Assembly (NCBI RefSeq): GCF_006384255.1
Contig: NZ_VCED01000009.1
Coordinates: 1-64,000 of the forward strand
Direction of reading: 5' to 3'
DNA: 64,000 nucleotides
Source: Haemophilus seminalis
GTDB taxonomy: Bacteria; Pseudomonadota; Gammaproteobacteria; Enterobacterales; Pasteurellaceae
A program made the position numbers and the translations under genes. The notes beneath the pieces are model-generated. The model saw nothing but the letters and a program-made list of their open reading frames with translations. It ran no database searches and was not told the DNA's origin. How positions within the stretch are numbered: the stretch's first letter is position 1; each line of letters begins with the position of its first letter. Shown here in pieces: positions 47,886 to 56,503 of the stretch.

Positions 47886-48052
47886 TCAAGATTTGCAATA
47901 TTAAAATCAGAAAAACACGCTAAAAAATAACCGCACTTTTACGAAAATACACCGACTTCATGCCAGAAAAAAGAAAACTCCACTAACCTAACATTTACTA
48001 TGATTGTGTAGCCTGAAGATATGCTAATACCAGTAAATAATTAGAACATCAA
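47886..48052. other. Intergenic region right of the left repeat
   Basis: Together with the repeat this makes a 361-bp gap between pirin and the module. It contains one uptake signal (ACCGCACTTTT near 47931) in a context loosely similar to that upstream of the hydrolase gene. Otherwise nothing was identified. Confidence 0.45.
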
Positions 48053-48087
48053 AAAACTGTCTGAAAATAAAATTTAGACGGTTTTTT
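48053..48087 (-). terminator. Terminator after the two-gene module, degenerate neisserial signal
   Basis: CTGTCTGAAA and TTTAGACGG pair imperfectly around AATAAAA with A-runs and T-runs outside. Both arms differ by two or three bases from the neisserial uptake core (GCCGTCTGAA). On the minus strand it follows the 465-aa gene stop by about 50 bases. Confidence 0.65.
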
Positions 48088-48135
48088 TGATTATTAGATC
48101 TTAATCCAATTCGCAATTGGCAACTTATCATTGTC

Positions 48136-49533
48136 TTAGTTAAATTTATCCAAATCAATCCAATTTCTCCACCTTAAATCATTGTCAAATTGAGCAGGAA
48201 AATAAACACGCTTCTGAATATCTTCAAACGATAGTGATGCATCTTTTTCTAATTCTTCAGAAATACAAGCTTGTTGCATTCGGGATAAATGCAGATAAAC
48301 AAATTTATCTAGCTCTACAATAGAAGCAAACCATTGCCGTTGGAAATTCAGGATTTGATTAATTTCGTTTTGAATGAAATTTTCTCTATCCTGTTTAGGA
48401 AGCATTATTTGGAAATATTTCACTAAAGCTCTATCTAGGATACTTCTAGCAATTGAGTAAGGATTCCCAAAATCCCAGTCCTTCCACTTATCAAAAGCTA
48501 ATTTGCATAAATACTGAATCCTATTTTTATCAGCATGAGCAAAAAAATACATCAAACACTCTTTAATGCTCTCTTCACCTTGATTTAAATGCAAGCTGTC
48601 AATATAGATGCAGATTTTCTCATCGGTAGCCTTTGTCAAGAATGCACCAAATCCTAACTGAAGATAAGGGTATCTGACCGGATATTGGTTAAAAATATCA
48701 AACCATTCATTAGGGCAATCTTTCCAAATATTTGATAATTGGATTTGCTCGTCTTTCATCTCATTTCTAGATAAATGATCTAATCTAAACAGCAAAAGAA
48801 ATTTTGCTAACTTATTGGTTGTTTGTAGTGCAAAAGGCTGGCGATATTTTTCTGGTAGCAAAGCAAGCCAATATAAAAGATTAAAAACCTTAGTTTCCTG
48901 ATTAATCAGTGACAAGATCTCATGATTATGATGCTCAGATATAAATGAGTACGATTGATGAAAATTTAAAGACAGGTGATTATATAATTCATTTAAATGC
49001 CATTTATCTTCTGCGAGCTTTTTCCATCGTTCATTTTCTAAATTTTCTGTTAGAGAATCCATTCTCTCATTGTCATTAATTGATGCATTCTGGATAGTAG
49101 ACAACTCAATTTTCAGATGAGATAAATATCTTATCGCTAAATTTTTAGAGGATTGAGAGAAAATAATTCCTTCTTCGTAGCTGATTGCCCAAAATTTAGG
49201 AAGAAGACAAGTCAATTCAAAAGCTATCTTTTGATCTTTCTCACTTGAATGCTCATCTTGCAAAGTGTTAATCAGCCATGAAATACTTTCTATCAGCCTA
49301 TTTTTCTTATCAGGATTATCAATATAAATAACCGCATCATGGTAATCAATGCTTGATGGATAAAAATTATTATAATATTGCCAGAAAAGATGTTCATCAT
49401 CCCACTTCCAACTATTGAAATTAAAATCCTTATCAAAAAAAGAGAATATTTCATCAGGTAGGCAGGAGGAATAATCAAGAGATTGAGCTAAATGTAGTAT
49501 TTGAGCTGTAGTTAGCTGTTCGCAGATTTCCAT
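48136..49533 (-). CDS. 465-aa protein of unknown family, second gene of island module
   Basis: I do not recognise a family. The protein has no signal peptide or membrane segment. It looks largely alpha-helical and is rich in aromatic residues, Leu, Asn and Lys, with many short LLxxLxxL-like groups (FNLLYWLALLPEKYRQPF, KLAKFLLLFRLDHLSRNE), suggesting a helical-repeat scaffold. The N-terminal part carries many acidic and aromatic residues (NSWKWDDEHLFWQYYNNFY). Its start lies inside the 3' end of the upstream gene, a 22-base overlap, so the two proteins are translated together and probably work together. It has no uptake signal in its coding DNA, unlike most core genes here. A role as sensor or partner of the nuclease-like protein is inference. 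Confidence 0.8.
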   Translation of the reverse strand: MEICEQLTTAQILHLAQSLDYSSCLPDEIFSFFDKDFNFNSWKWDDEHLFWQYYNNFYPSSIDYHDAVIYIDNPDKKNRLIESISWLINTLQDEHSSEKDQKIAFELTCLLPKFWAISYEEGIIFSQSSKNLAIRYLSHLKIELSTIQNASINDNERMDSLTENLENERWKKLAEDKWHLNELYNHLSLNFHQSYSFISEHHNHEILSLINQETKVFNLLYWLALLPEKYRQPFALQTTNKLAKFLLLFRLDHLSRNEMKDEQIQLSNIWKDCPNEWFDIFNQYPVRYPYLQLGFGAFLTKATDEKICIYIDSLHLNQGEESIKECLMYFFAHADKNRIQYLCKLAFDKWKDWDFGNPYSIARSILDRALVKYFQIMLPKQDRENFIQNEINQILNFQRQWFASIVELDKFVYLHLSRMQQACISEELEKDASLSFEDIQKRVYFPAQFDNDLRWRNWIDLDKFN

Positions 49534-51083
49534 ATAATATTATCCTCATCATTAATTGATTGGTCCCACATTTCTTCAAAAACATCAGCAATAATCTGCC
49601 CATCTTCAACTTCTTGAATGATGTGATGGCTTTTTCCTAAGCTATTCACTGATGTTCCCAATGACCAAGCTCTTACAGGTTCATCTATTGCTTGTGGAAA
49701 AATAATAAAACGGTCATGAAAATCGCCAACCTTAGAACGATCAGCATTGACAAAGGTCAGATTTAACCAACCAGCTTGACGAATGGCTTGGTTAATTTCG
49801 TTTGCAAGGTCGGCTTTATAAGATGATGTTTTATTTTCTTGTGGAGCAATTTTTAAGCCAGTTAGTGCTTTGATTGGCGAATTAGCATATGGGCTAAAAA
49901 ATACAGTCTCCAATAAATCTTTTGCATTTAAATAGGGATCCCAAAGATAAATACCATTTTTTCCATATTCTTCAATCAACTCTCTGAGAAAATCCAACGC
50001 TTCTTGACGCATATCCCGCTTAAATTGTCTCAATTTTAAAGTATCATGTAATTCTTGTTTTTCTATTTTGAGAAATCTATTTCTAACCCAATTTCGATAA
50101 TCTTTAGTCTTATTGCCAATTTGACTTTTTGATTTCGGGGTAAAAATATTAATTCTTTTCTCTTTTCCATTAGGTAATTTTAATATTCTCTGACTATTTT
50201 CATGTATATTTATAGAACAATTTATATATTCCGGTACAAACCTTACTTGCCCACCACTACAAATTATCTGATTATTTTCATCCCAAATTACATAATATCC
50301 ACTTCCATTAATTTGCTGAAAAGGTATGATGTTTTCTCCTATAACCAATGAAATTTTCTGAAAATCAATAATACTGCCATGTTGTTCCCGCCAAAAAATG
50401 CCTGAAAATTTTACCTCTCCTGAAAAATAGGGGCTAACTGCTAAATTAGACAATAACTGATGACTTTGTTCATCTCTTCTTTCTATTGTAAGCGCCACCG
50501 CAGCACAAGGAATTTGTACGATGATATTGCCCAATCTATCAAAATGAGTACCGATTTTAATGGGTAAGTATTCCTGTAGTTTTTCAGAAAATTCGTCTAA
50601 GGCAGAGAAATTGTCTATCAGTGGCGCAACATACTCTTTGCTTTCGTCAAACCATTCAAAAAGATGCGAACCACCAAAAAAATTATTCTTGAGTAAACCT
50701 AAAAACTCATTCTTACCGCGCTCTAATGGCGGAACATAAACAGGAGGAATAGCTTTTAAATGACCATAACAAAGTTTATTGCCATCATCTTCATTTGCCT
50801 CTGTAGTAACTAAATCAGAAATGATATTGACAAAATCTTCTATAGAAACAATTCTTTTAAAAACTCCAAATTTTAGAGAGTTATCAGCCTTTAACTTAAT
50901 AAGCTTTGATGTAATTTTCTCTGTATCTGTCAAACGTAAATCTGTTTCATGAGTAACTGCTAGTGAGAAAATATTAAAAGGCGGGTTACTATCTTTTATA
51001 CCAATCACTTCAAAAAGCTCAATACATTTAAAATTACCTATAGACGGCATTGCTAATATTCTTTTCATCGATTCAACAGTCAT
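49512..51083 (-). CDS. 523-aa protein with HKD/phospholipase D-like C-terminus (VPA1262 type)
   Basis: The first ~330 residues match nothing I can name and contain beta-rich stretches (KFSGIFWREQHGSIIDFQKI, GSGYYVIWDENNQIICSGGQ). The C-terminal third looks like a divergent phospholipase D-fold module: a basic helical lead-in (about 330-370), GIYLWDPYL (377-385), FHDRFIIF (455-462) and SLGTSVNSLGKSHH (474-487). The His-x-Arg-Phe core replaces the usual His-x-Lys. This arrangement resembles what I remember of proteins named after Vibrio VPA1262, but no search was possible. Such domains often act as nucleases or phosphodiesterases in defence loci. The protein is cytoplasmic by sequence and is the first gene of a two-gene operon. 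Confidence 0.75.
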   Translation of the reverse strand: MTVESMKRILAMPSIGNFKCIELFEVIGIKDSNPPFNIFSLAVTHETDLRLTDTEKITSKLIKLKADNSLKFGVFKRIVSIEDFVNIISDLVTTEANEDDGNKLCYGHLKAIPPVYVPPLERGKNEFLGLLKNNFFGGSHLFEWFDESKEYVAPLIDNFSALDEFSEKLQEYLPIKIGTHFDRLGNIIVQIPCAAVALTIERRDEQSHQLLSNLAVSPYFSGEVKFSGIFWREQHGSIIDFQKISLVIGENIIPFQQINGSGYYVIWDENNQIICSGGQVRFVPEYINCSINIHENSQRILKLPNGKEKRINIFTPKSKSQIGNKTKDYRNWVRNRFLKIEKQELHDTLKLRQFKRDMRQEALDFLRELIEEYGKNGIYLWDPYLNAKDLLETVFFSPYANSPIKALTGLKIAPQENKTSSYKADLANEINQAIRQAGWLNLTFVNADRSKVGDFHDRFIIFPQAIDEPVRAWSLGTSVNSLGKSHHIIQEVEDGQIIADVFEEMWDQSINDEDNIIWKSANS

Positions 51084-51263
51084 TTAATTTCTCCATACAA
51101 TAATCCGCAAAGAAATTCCTTTACCCATTTACCTTTCCATCAAAATCCTAACCTTATACGAGGTAGTCCTAAATTTAATTATTACTGTCTTGATGCTATT
51201 TTACTATACTTACCCCTAACCGGTTGTACTTTTCTGCTCAGGTATCGTTCTGACCCCTCCGAT
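51084..51263. other. Upstream region of the two-gene module
   Basis: This part of a 346-bp gap should carry the module promoter on the minus strand; a TATAGT near 51210 is a possible -10 box. A short AACCGGTT palindrome lies near 51220. Nothing else was identified before the right-hand repeat. Confidence 0.4.
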
Positions 51264-51340
51264 GGCGCAAGAGCCTACGCTTGTGTCAATTTTCCTAAGG
51301 ATTAATCAATGAATAAACGCCTTACAAAAAACTCTTACGT
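51264..51340 (+). repeat. Right copy of ~76-bp imperfect direct repeat
   Basis: The copy begins GGCGCAAGAGCCTACGCTTG and continues TGTCAATTTTCCTAAGGAT. It matches 47810-47885 and lies 90 bases upstream of the hydrolase pseudogene. Differences inside the first 24 bases weaken the stem seen in the left copy. Confidence 0.75.
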
Positions 51341-51429
51341 CGGAAATGTCGTAGTATCCAGTGATTGCGTAATTGCGTTCTAGCAAAAAACACCAAGAAA
51401 AATGACCGCACTTTACTCAGGAGAACACC

Positions 51430-52316
51430 ATGAAAGCATTTAAAAAATTAGTGCTTAGCGTACTTTTCGCCACCCTTGCAACGAGCAGTTTTGCTGGCGA
51501 ACCGTTGCGCTATTTCGGACAAAATGAAACTGTCTACCATAGCCAAGTGCCTTATGGGAACAATGAAAAAGTCGGTCATTATGCGACGGCAAGTGATGGG
51601 GCTAAAATTTATTTTGAACGCTATGGCAAAAGCTTGCCTGTGATTGGCATGGTGGATTAGTGGGTTCAACGGCTGAAATGGGCGAGTTTATTGACCGTTT
51701 AAGCCAAAATCATGAAGTCATTGCCATCAGCACTCGCGGTCATGGAAAATCTGAAGTCGGCAGTGTTGCGCCAACTTACGCACAAAAAGCAGCTGATGTG
51801 CTTGCCGTATTAAAAGCCGCACAAATTAACGGTAAAGTGGATTTGCTCGGCTTTTCAGACGGCGCTTATACCGTCCTCACCTTTGCTGCTGCTTATCCCG
51901 AACAGGCAGCGAAAATTATTGCCATCGGTGCCGGCGAATAGAAACGAGGTTTTATTCAAGGTGGTGGAAATAAACGCGCAAGCTATGAACAAATTCGCCA
52001 GTTAGATTCAAGCTATTGGCAAATGCAACAAAGCATTCGTCCCAACCCACAACAAACAGCGGTGTGGTTTGACAATGTACAGAAAAATTATGACAACACC
52101 CAAGTTGGCAAAGAGACATTTGGTAAGATTCAATCGCTGGTGTTGTTTGTGGTTGGCCAAGACGATGCCAATGCACCCTTGGATACGGTCATCAACGCCT
52201 ATCGTATGACACAGAATGCCGATTTAGCCGTTATCCCTAATGCGCCACATCCGGTCTTTATCGTGAATTTCCCGGCTGTTTGGACTATAGTAGAACCGTA
52301 TTTGAATAACAAATAA
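51430..52316 (+). pseudogene. Exported alpha/beta hydrolase, disrupted twice
   Basis: The first frame gives a signal peptide (MKAFKKLVLSVLFATLATSSFA) and the start of a hydrolase fold, ending early at 51660. Shifting one frame near 51648 restores HGGLVGSTAEMGEFIDRL, the oxyanion-hole segment, then ISTRGHGKSE and the nucleophile elbow LLGFSDGAY. A TAG at 51939-51941 interrupts this frame. The same frame then continues through KRGFIQGGGNKRASYEQIRQ, the acid region VVGQDDANAPLD and the His region NAPHPVFI to a stop at 52316. So the Ser, Asp and His of a triad all survive, but one frameshift and one amber codon break the gene. Sequencing error is possible, but decay fits its neighbours. Confidence 0.87.
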
Positions 52317-52331
52317 TGAAAGGAAAACAAA

Positions 52332-52812
52332 ATGCTTAAATTATTTACTTTACCCGGTGAAGGTAAAATTCGCAGTCCATCACCTTTTGCTTGGAAAACT
52401 GAAGCGATGCAAACTTGTGCTGCACCAAGTTATCTTGCCATTCATGGCGTGCCTGAAATGCTGTTAGACTTAGACGAACATCAAATTGTGCATTATGTTT
52501 CAGGTTCTCAGCATAAAGTTTTGCCATGGCAATTTCGAAAAAAAATCGGGGGAAACAGAACGCTTTAAATCCCCTAAAGCCATGCAAGTCAATGATTCCA
52601 ATGCCTTGCTATTTGCAGCCCTTTCTGGCCTCGGCATTGTTCAAATGCCCGAGTTGATGATCCGATCTTATTTAGAAAAAGAAAAATTGGTGCCAGTTTT
52701 AACAGCGCTTCAACCCACCGCTCATCCAGTTTGGTTGATTTACCCACAGCGTCAATTTATCCCCAAACGCTTGGCCGTATTTATTGAATGGATTGTAAAG
52801 GTGTTTCAATAA
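52332..52812 (+). pseudogene. Glutathione S-transferase start fused to LysR effector domain, frameshifted
   Basis: The first ~26 residues (MLKLFTLPGEGKIRSPSPFA then WKTEAM) resemble a glutathione S-transferase N-terminus. From CAAPSYLAIHGVPEMLLDLD onward the protein is the effector-binding half of a LysR-type regulator (HYVSGSQHKVLPWQF, NDSNALLFAALSGLGIVQMP, HPVWLIYPQRQFIPKRLAVF). The junction suggests a deletion that removed the rest of the transferase and the LysR DNA-binding domain. A frame change at the A-run near 52540-52548 further breaks the frame. No DNA-binding domain remains. LysR genes often neighbour pirin genes, so this is probably the remnant of the old pirin regulator. Confidence 0.75.
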
Positions 52813-52832
52813 AAATACGTTTATCTAATTTA
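52812..52832 (+). repeat. Right copy of the second flank repeat
   Basis: AAAATACGTTTATCTAATTTA begins at the last base of the LysR remnant's stop codon and runs almost into the 34-bp repeat. It matches 45613-45633 at 20 of 21 positions. Confidence 0.75.
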
Positions 52833-52850
52833 CAGTCTGCGGAAAGCAAT

Positions 52851-52884
52851 CATTTTTTGTTCACGCAATCGGTTATCCGAGCTA
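52851..52884 (+). repeat. Right copy of 34-bp direct repeat
   Basis: The copy is identical to 45514-45547. It lies about 100 bases before the dnaE start and marks the right island edge. Confidence 0.9.
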
Positions 52885-52930
52885 ATTAGGAAAGCCATTT
52901 GTTGCATAGGCATTTATTTGAAAAATTCGC

Positions 52931-52936
52931 TATAAT
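52931..52936 (+). promoter_or_regulatory. dnaE promoter -10 box
   Basis: TATAAT is 50 bases upstream of the dnaE ATG, in the core DNA just right of the island edge. A -35 box at ideal spacing is not clear. An uptake signal (ACCGCACTTTAAG) overlaps the dnaE ribosome site. Confidence 0.5.
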
Positions 52937-52985
52937 ACAGCCTCAATATTTACGGCAAAATTTAACCGCACTTTAAGGATTTTCA

Positions 52986-55900
52986 ATGTCATCCCAGCCT
53001 CGTTTCGTCCATCTTCGCACGCACACAGATTTTTCGATGATTGACAGTATCATCAAAGTGAAACCGCTAGTAAAAGCCTGTGCTGCTAATGAAATGGTTG
53101 CAATGGCACTAACGGATTTTACAAATTTTTGCGGTGTGGTGCGCTTTTATGGCGAGATGCTTTCTTTAGGGATGAAGCCAATTATCGGGGCAGATGTAAA
53201 AGTCAAAAGTACATTATGTGGCGATGAATACTTTGATCTGACTTTGTTGGCTAAAAATAATGAAGGCTATAAAAATATTACTTTATTGTTATCAAAGGCT
53301 TACCAGCGAGGTTATAACGACTTACCTTATATTGATCAAGATTGGCTTATTGATTATCGAGAAGGGGTGATTATCTTATCTGGTGGTATACAGGGAGATG
53401 TGGGAAAGAAATTATTAAAAGATAATGCTGATGAGATTGAAAGTGCGGTCGCATTTTATCAAGAATTTTTTCCCGAGCATTTTTATCTTGCTCTTAGCCG
53501 AACAGGAAGAGCGGATGAAGAAAGTTATATCCAAGCAGCACTAAAATTAGCTGAACATTACCATTTACCGTTAGTTGCTACAAATGATGTGGTATTCCTT
53601 AAGCAAGATGATTTTGAAGCCCACGAAATTCGTGTAGCGATTCGAGATGGTTATACTTTAGATGATCCTAAACGCCCAAAACGTTATACCTCCGAACAAT
53701 ATTTCCGTTCAGAAGAGGAAATGTGTGAGTTATTTGCAGATATTCCCTCAGCTTTAGAAAATACGCTTTTAATTGCTCAGCGTTGTAGTGTAACGCTTCG
53801 TCTTGGTGAATATTTTTTACCAAAATTTCCAACGGGTGAATTGAGCACGGAGGATTTCTTAATAAAAAAAGCCAGAGAAGGACTAGAGGAGCGTTTAGCA
53901 TTTCTATTTCCGGATGAAAAAATTAGGGCCGAAAGACGGGCAGAATATGATGAACGTTTAGAAGTGGAATTAGGTGTTATCAACCAAATGGGATTCCCTG
54001 GTTATTTCTTGATTGTGATGGAATTTATTCAGTGGTCAAAAGATAACGATATTCCAGTGGGACCAGGACGAGGTTCGGGAGCCGGTTCTTTAGTTGCCTA
54101 TGCATTGAAAATTACCGATTTAGATCCGCTTGAGTTTGATTTGCTGTTTGAGCGTTTTTTAAATCCAGAACGGGTATCTATGCCTGACTTTGACGTGGAT
54201 TTCTGTATGGATGGTCGAGACCGAGTGATTGAGCACGTTGCTGAAACCTATGGCCGTGGCGCGGTATCACAAATTATCACCTTTGGTACCATGGCGGCAA
54301 AAGCGGTGATTCGCGATGTAGGACGCGTATTGGGGCATCCTTATGGTTTTGTTGATCGTATTTCGAAATTGATTCCTCCAGATCCAGGAATGACGCTCGC
54401 AAAAGCGTTTGAAGTTGAGCCACAATTGCAAGTGGCGTATGACAGTGATGAAGAAGTACAAGCCTTAATAGATATGGCGCGTAAGTTGGAAGGTGTAACC
54501 CGTAATGCGGGTAAACATGCGGGAGGCGTAGTAATTTCTCCAACTTTAATTACGGATTTTGCTCCGCTTTATTGCGATAATGAAGGGCTTCACCCTGTTA
54601 CCCATTTTGATAAAAGCGATGTGGAATATGCAGGGCTTGTGAAGTTTGATTTCTTAGGATTACGTACTCTGACTATCATTAAGTGGGCATTAGATATGAT
54701 CAATGCTCGCATGGCTCGAGAAGGTAAGCCACTTGTTGATATTGCTGCGATCCCTCTAGATGATCATGAATCTTTTGAACTGCTTAAACGTTCTGAAACT
54801 ACAGCTGTATTCCAGCTAGAATCTCGTGGTATGAAAGATTTGATCAAACGCCTTCAACCTGACTGTTTTGAAGATATTATCGCGTTGGTAGCATTGTTCC
54901 GTCCTGGTCCTTTGCAGTCAGGCATGGTGGATAATTTTATTGATCGTAAACACGGACGAGAAGAAGTATCCTACCCTGATGCAGAATATCAACATGAAAG
55001 CTTGAAGCCTATTCTTGAGCCAACTTACGGTATTATTTTGTATCAAGAGCAAGTTATGCAGATTGCGCAAGTGTTGGCTGGTTATACATTGGGTGGAGCA
55101 GACTTATTGCGTCGAGCGATGGGGAAAAAGAAACCAGAGGAAATGGCAAAGCAGCGTTCTGTGTTTAAAGAGGGGGCGGTAAAAAACGGTGTTGATGGTG
55201 AGCTTTCCATGAAGATTTTCGACTTGGTGGAAAAATTTGCTGGCTATGGTTTTAATAAATCTCACTCCGCTGCTTATGCCTTGGTGTCTTACCAAACCCT
55301 TTGGCTCAAAACCCATTTCCCTGCAGAATTTATGGCAGCGGTAATGACATCTGAAATGGATAACACGGATAAAATTGTGGGTTTATATGATGAATGTTTA
55401 CGTATGGGATTAAAGGTTGCTCCACCAGATATTAATGTGGGTAAGCATCATTTTAGTGTTAATGACCAAGGTGAAATTGTATATGGTATTGGCGCAATTA
55501 AAGGTGTGGGGGAAGGCCCTATTGAGGCACTTGTGACCGCTAGAAATGAAGGGGGAATTTTCAAAGACTTATTTGATTTATGTGCTCGAGTAGATTTGAA
55601 GAAAATTAACCGCCGGACTTTTGAAAGCCTAATTATGTCAGGTGCCTTTGATAAATTAGGTCCACATCGCGCCGCACTTTCTAAGAATTTAGAAGATGCC
55701 CTAAAAGCATCTGATCAACATGCTAAAGATGAAGCAATGGGACAAACGGATATGTTTGGGGTGCTGACTGAAACCCACGAAGAAGTTGAGAATGCCTATG
55801 CGAATACCCCCCCTTACTCAGAAAAACAAATTCTTGATGGTGAGCGTGAAACACTAGGGCTTTATTTAAGTAGTCATCCTGTAAGCCGATATTTAAAAGA

Positions 55901-56465
55901 ATTATCTCATTACACATCAATACGTTTAAAAGATTTGACTCCAAATCGTCGTGGGCAAATAAGTACTGCCGCAGGATTATTAGTTTCGTCTCGTATGGCT
56001 ATGACTAAAAAAGGTAATCGACTCGGTATTGCAACATTAGATGATCGTTCTGGTCGTTTAGATTTAACTTTATTTGGTGAAAGTTTAGAGCAATTTGGTG
56101 AAAAGTTACAAAAAGATACAGTAGTGATTGCTTCTGGGCAGGTCAGTGTTGATGATTTTTCAGGTGGCTTAAAAATGACGGTTCGAGAGTTAATGACCTT
56201 AGATGAGGCTCGTTCTCGTTATGTCAAATCCTTAGCTATCAGCCTTTCTGAGCATCAAATTACACCAAGTTTCATTAAACAACTTAAAGCATTACTTGAG
56301 CCAGTGAGTGGTGGAACGTTGCCCATTAACGTGTATTACCAAAGTCCGAAAGGTCGTGCGTTGTTACGTTTGGGCGTGCAATGGTCGATCATTCCAACAG
56401 ATGAAATTCTGACGGAATTGGTGAATTTACTTGGCGAAAGTGCGGTGGAATTAGAGTTTGAATAA
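52986..56465 (+). CDS. dnaE: DNA polymerase III alpha subunit DnaE
   Basis: This 1159-aa replicative polymerase has an N-terminal PHP domain ([19 protein letters not shown]), the palm ([31 protein letters not shown] with catalytic Asp401 and Asp403, and Asp in [11 protein letters not shown]), thumb and fingers ([17 protein letters not shown], beta-binding region in the second half), an OB fold near 970-1060 ([20 protein letters not shown]) and a C-terminal tau-binding region. The length equals that of E. coli DnaE within one residue. It stands next to the island and ends at a bidirectional terminator with ilvA. Confidence 0.98.
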   Translation: MSSQPRFVHLRTHTDFSMIDSIIKVKPLVKACAANEMVAMALTDFTNFCGVVRFYGEMLSLGMKPIIGADVKVKSTLCGDEYFDLTLLAKNNEGYKNITLLLSKAYQRGYNDLPYIDQDWLIDYREGVIILSGGIQGDVGKKLLKDNADEIESAVAFYQEFFPEHFYLALSRTGRADEESYIQAALKLAEHYHLPLVATNDVVFLKQDDFEAHEIRVAIRDGYTLDDPKRPKRYTSEQYFRSEEEMCELFADIPSALENTLLIAQRCSVTLRLGEYFLPKFPTGELSTEDFLIKKAREGLEERLAFLFPDEKIRAERRAEYDERLEVELGVINQMGFPGYFLIVMEFIQWSKDNDIPVGPGRGSGAGSLVAYALKITDLDPLEFDLLFERFLNPERVSMPDFDVDFCMDGRDRVIEHVAETYGRGAVSQIITFGTMAAKAVIRDVGRVLGHPYGFVDRISKLIPPDPGMTLAKAFEVEPQLQVAYDSDEEVQALIDMARKLEGVTRNAGKHAGGVVISPTLITDFAPLYCDNEGLHPVTHFDKSDVEYAGLVKFDFLGLRTLTIIKWALDMINARMAREGKPLVDIAAIPLDDHESFELLKRSETTAVFQLESRGMKDLIKRLQPDCFEDIIALVALFRPGPLQSGMVDNFIDRKHGREEVSYPDAEYQHESLKPILEPTYGIILYQEQVMQIAQVLAGYTLGGADLLRRAMGKKKPEEMAKQRSVFKEGAVKNGVDGELSMKIFDLVEKFAGYGFNKSHSAAYALVSYQTLWLKTHFPAEFMAAVMTSEMDNTDKIVGLYDECLRMGLKVAPPDINVGKHHFSVNDQGEIVYGIGAIKGVGEGPIEALVTARNEGGIFKDLFDLCARVDLKKINRRTFESLIMSGAFDKLGPHRAALSKNLEDALKASDQHAKDEAMGQTDMFGVLTETHEEVENAYANTPPYSEKQILDGERETLGLYLSSHPVSRYLKELSHYTSIRLKDLTPNRRGQISTAAGLLVSSRMAMTKKGNRLGIATLDDRSGRLDLTLFGESLEQFGEKLQKDTVVIASGQVSVDDFSGGLKMTVRELMTLDEARSRYVKSLAISLSEHQITPSFIKQLKALLEPVSGGTLPINVYYQSPKGRALLRLGVQWSIIPTDEILTELVNLLGESAVELEFE

Positions 56466-56468
56466 TAC

Positions 56469-56497
56469 AAAGGCGTGAAAAATATCACGCCTTTTTT
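56469..56497. terminator. Bidirectional terminator dnaE / ilvA
   Basis: AAAGGCGTGA and TCACGCCTTT form a perfect 10-bp inverted repeat with a 6-base loop and a T-run, between convergent stop codons. Confidence 0.88.
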
Positions 56498-56503
56498 ATA
56501 AGA

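Larger units (their letters stand above)
45514..52884. other. Accessory island bounded by 34-bp direct repeats
   Basis: The segment between pgm and dnaE begins and ends with the same 34-bp sequence in the same orientation. It contains one pseudogenised channel gene, pirin, a two-gene module of unknown function and two broken genes, while both flanks are core housekeeping genes. No integrase or transposase is visible. From memory of the Rd gene order, pgm and dnaE are adjacent there, so the island is probably an insertion, but this was not checked. Other repeats inside point to several layers of exchange. Confidence 0.7.

Noticed and set aside
45514-52884. Integrative element with its own recombinase
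   Set aside because: No integrase, transposase, relaxase or phage gene in the segment, intact or decayed.
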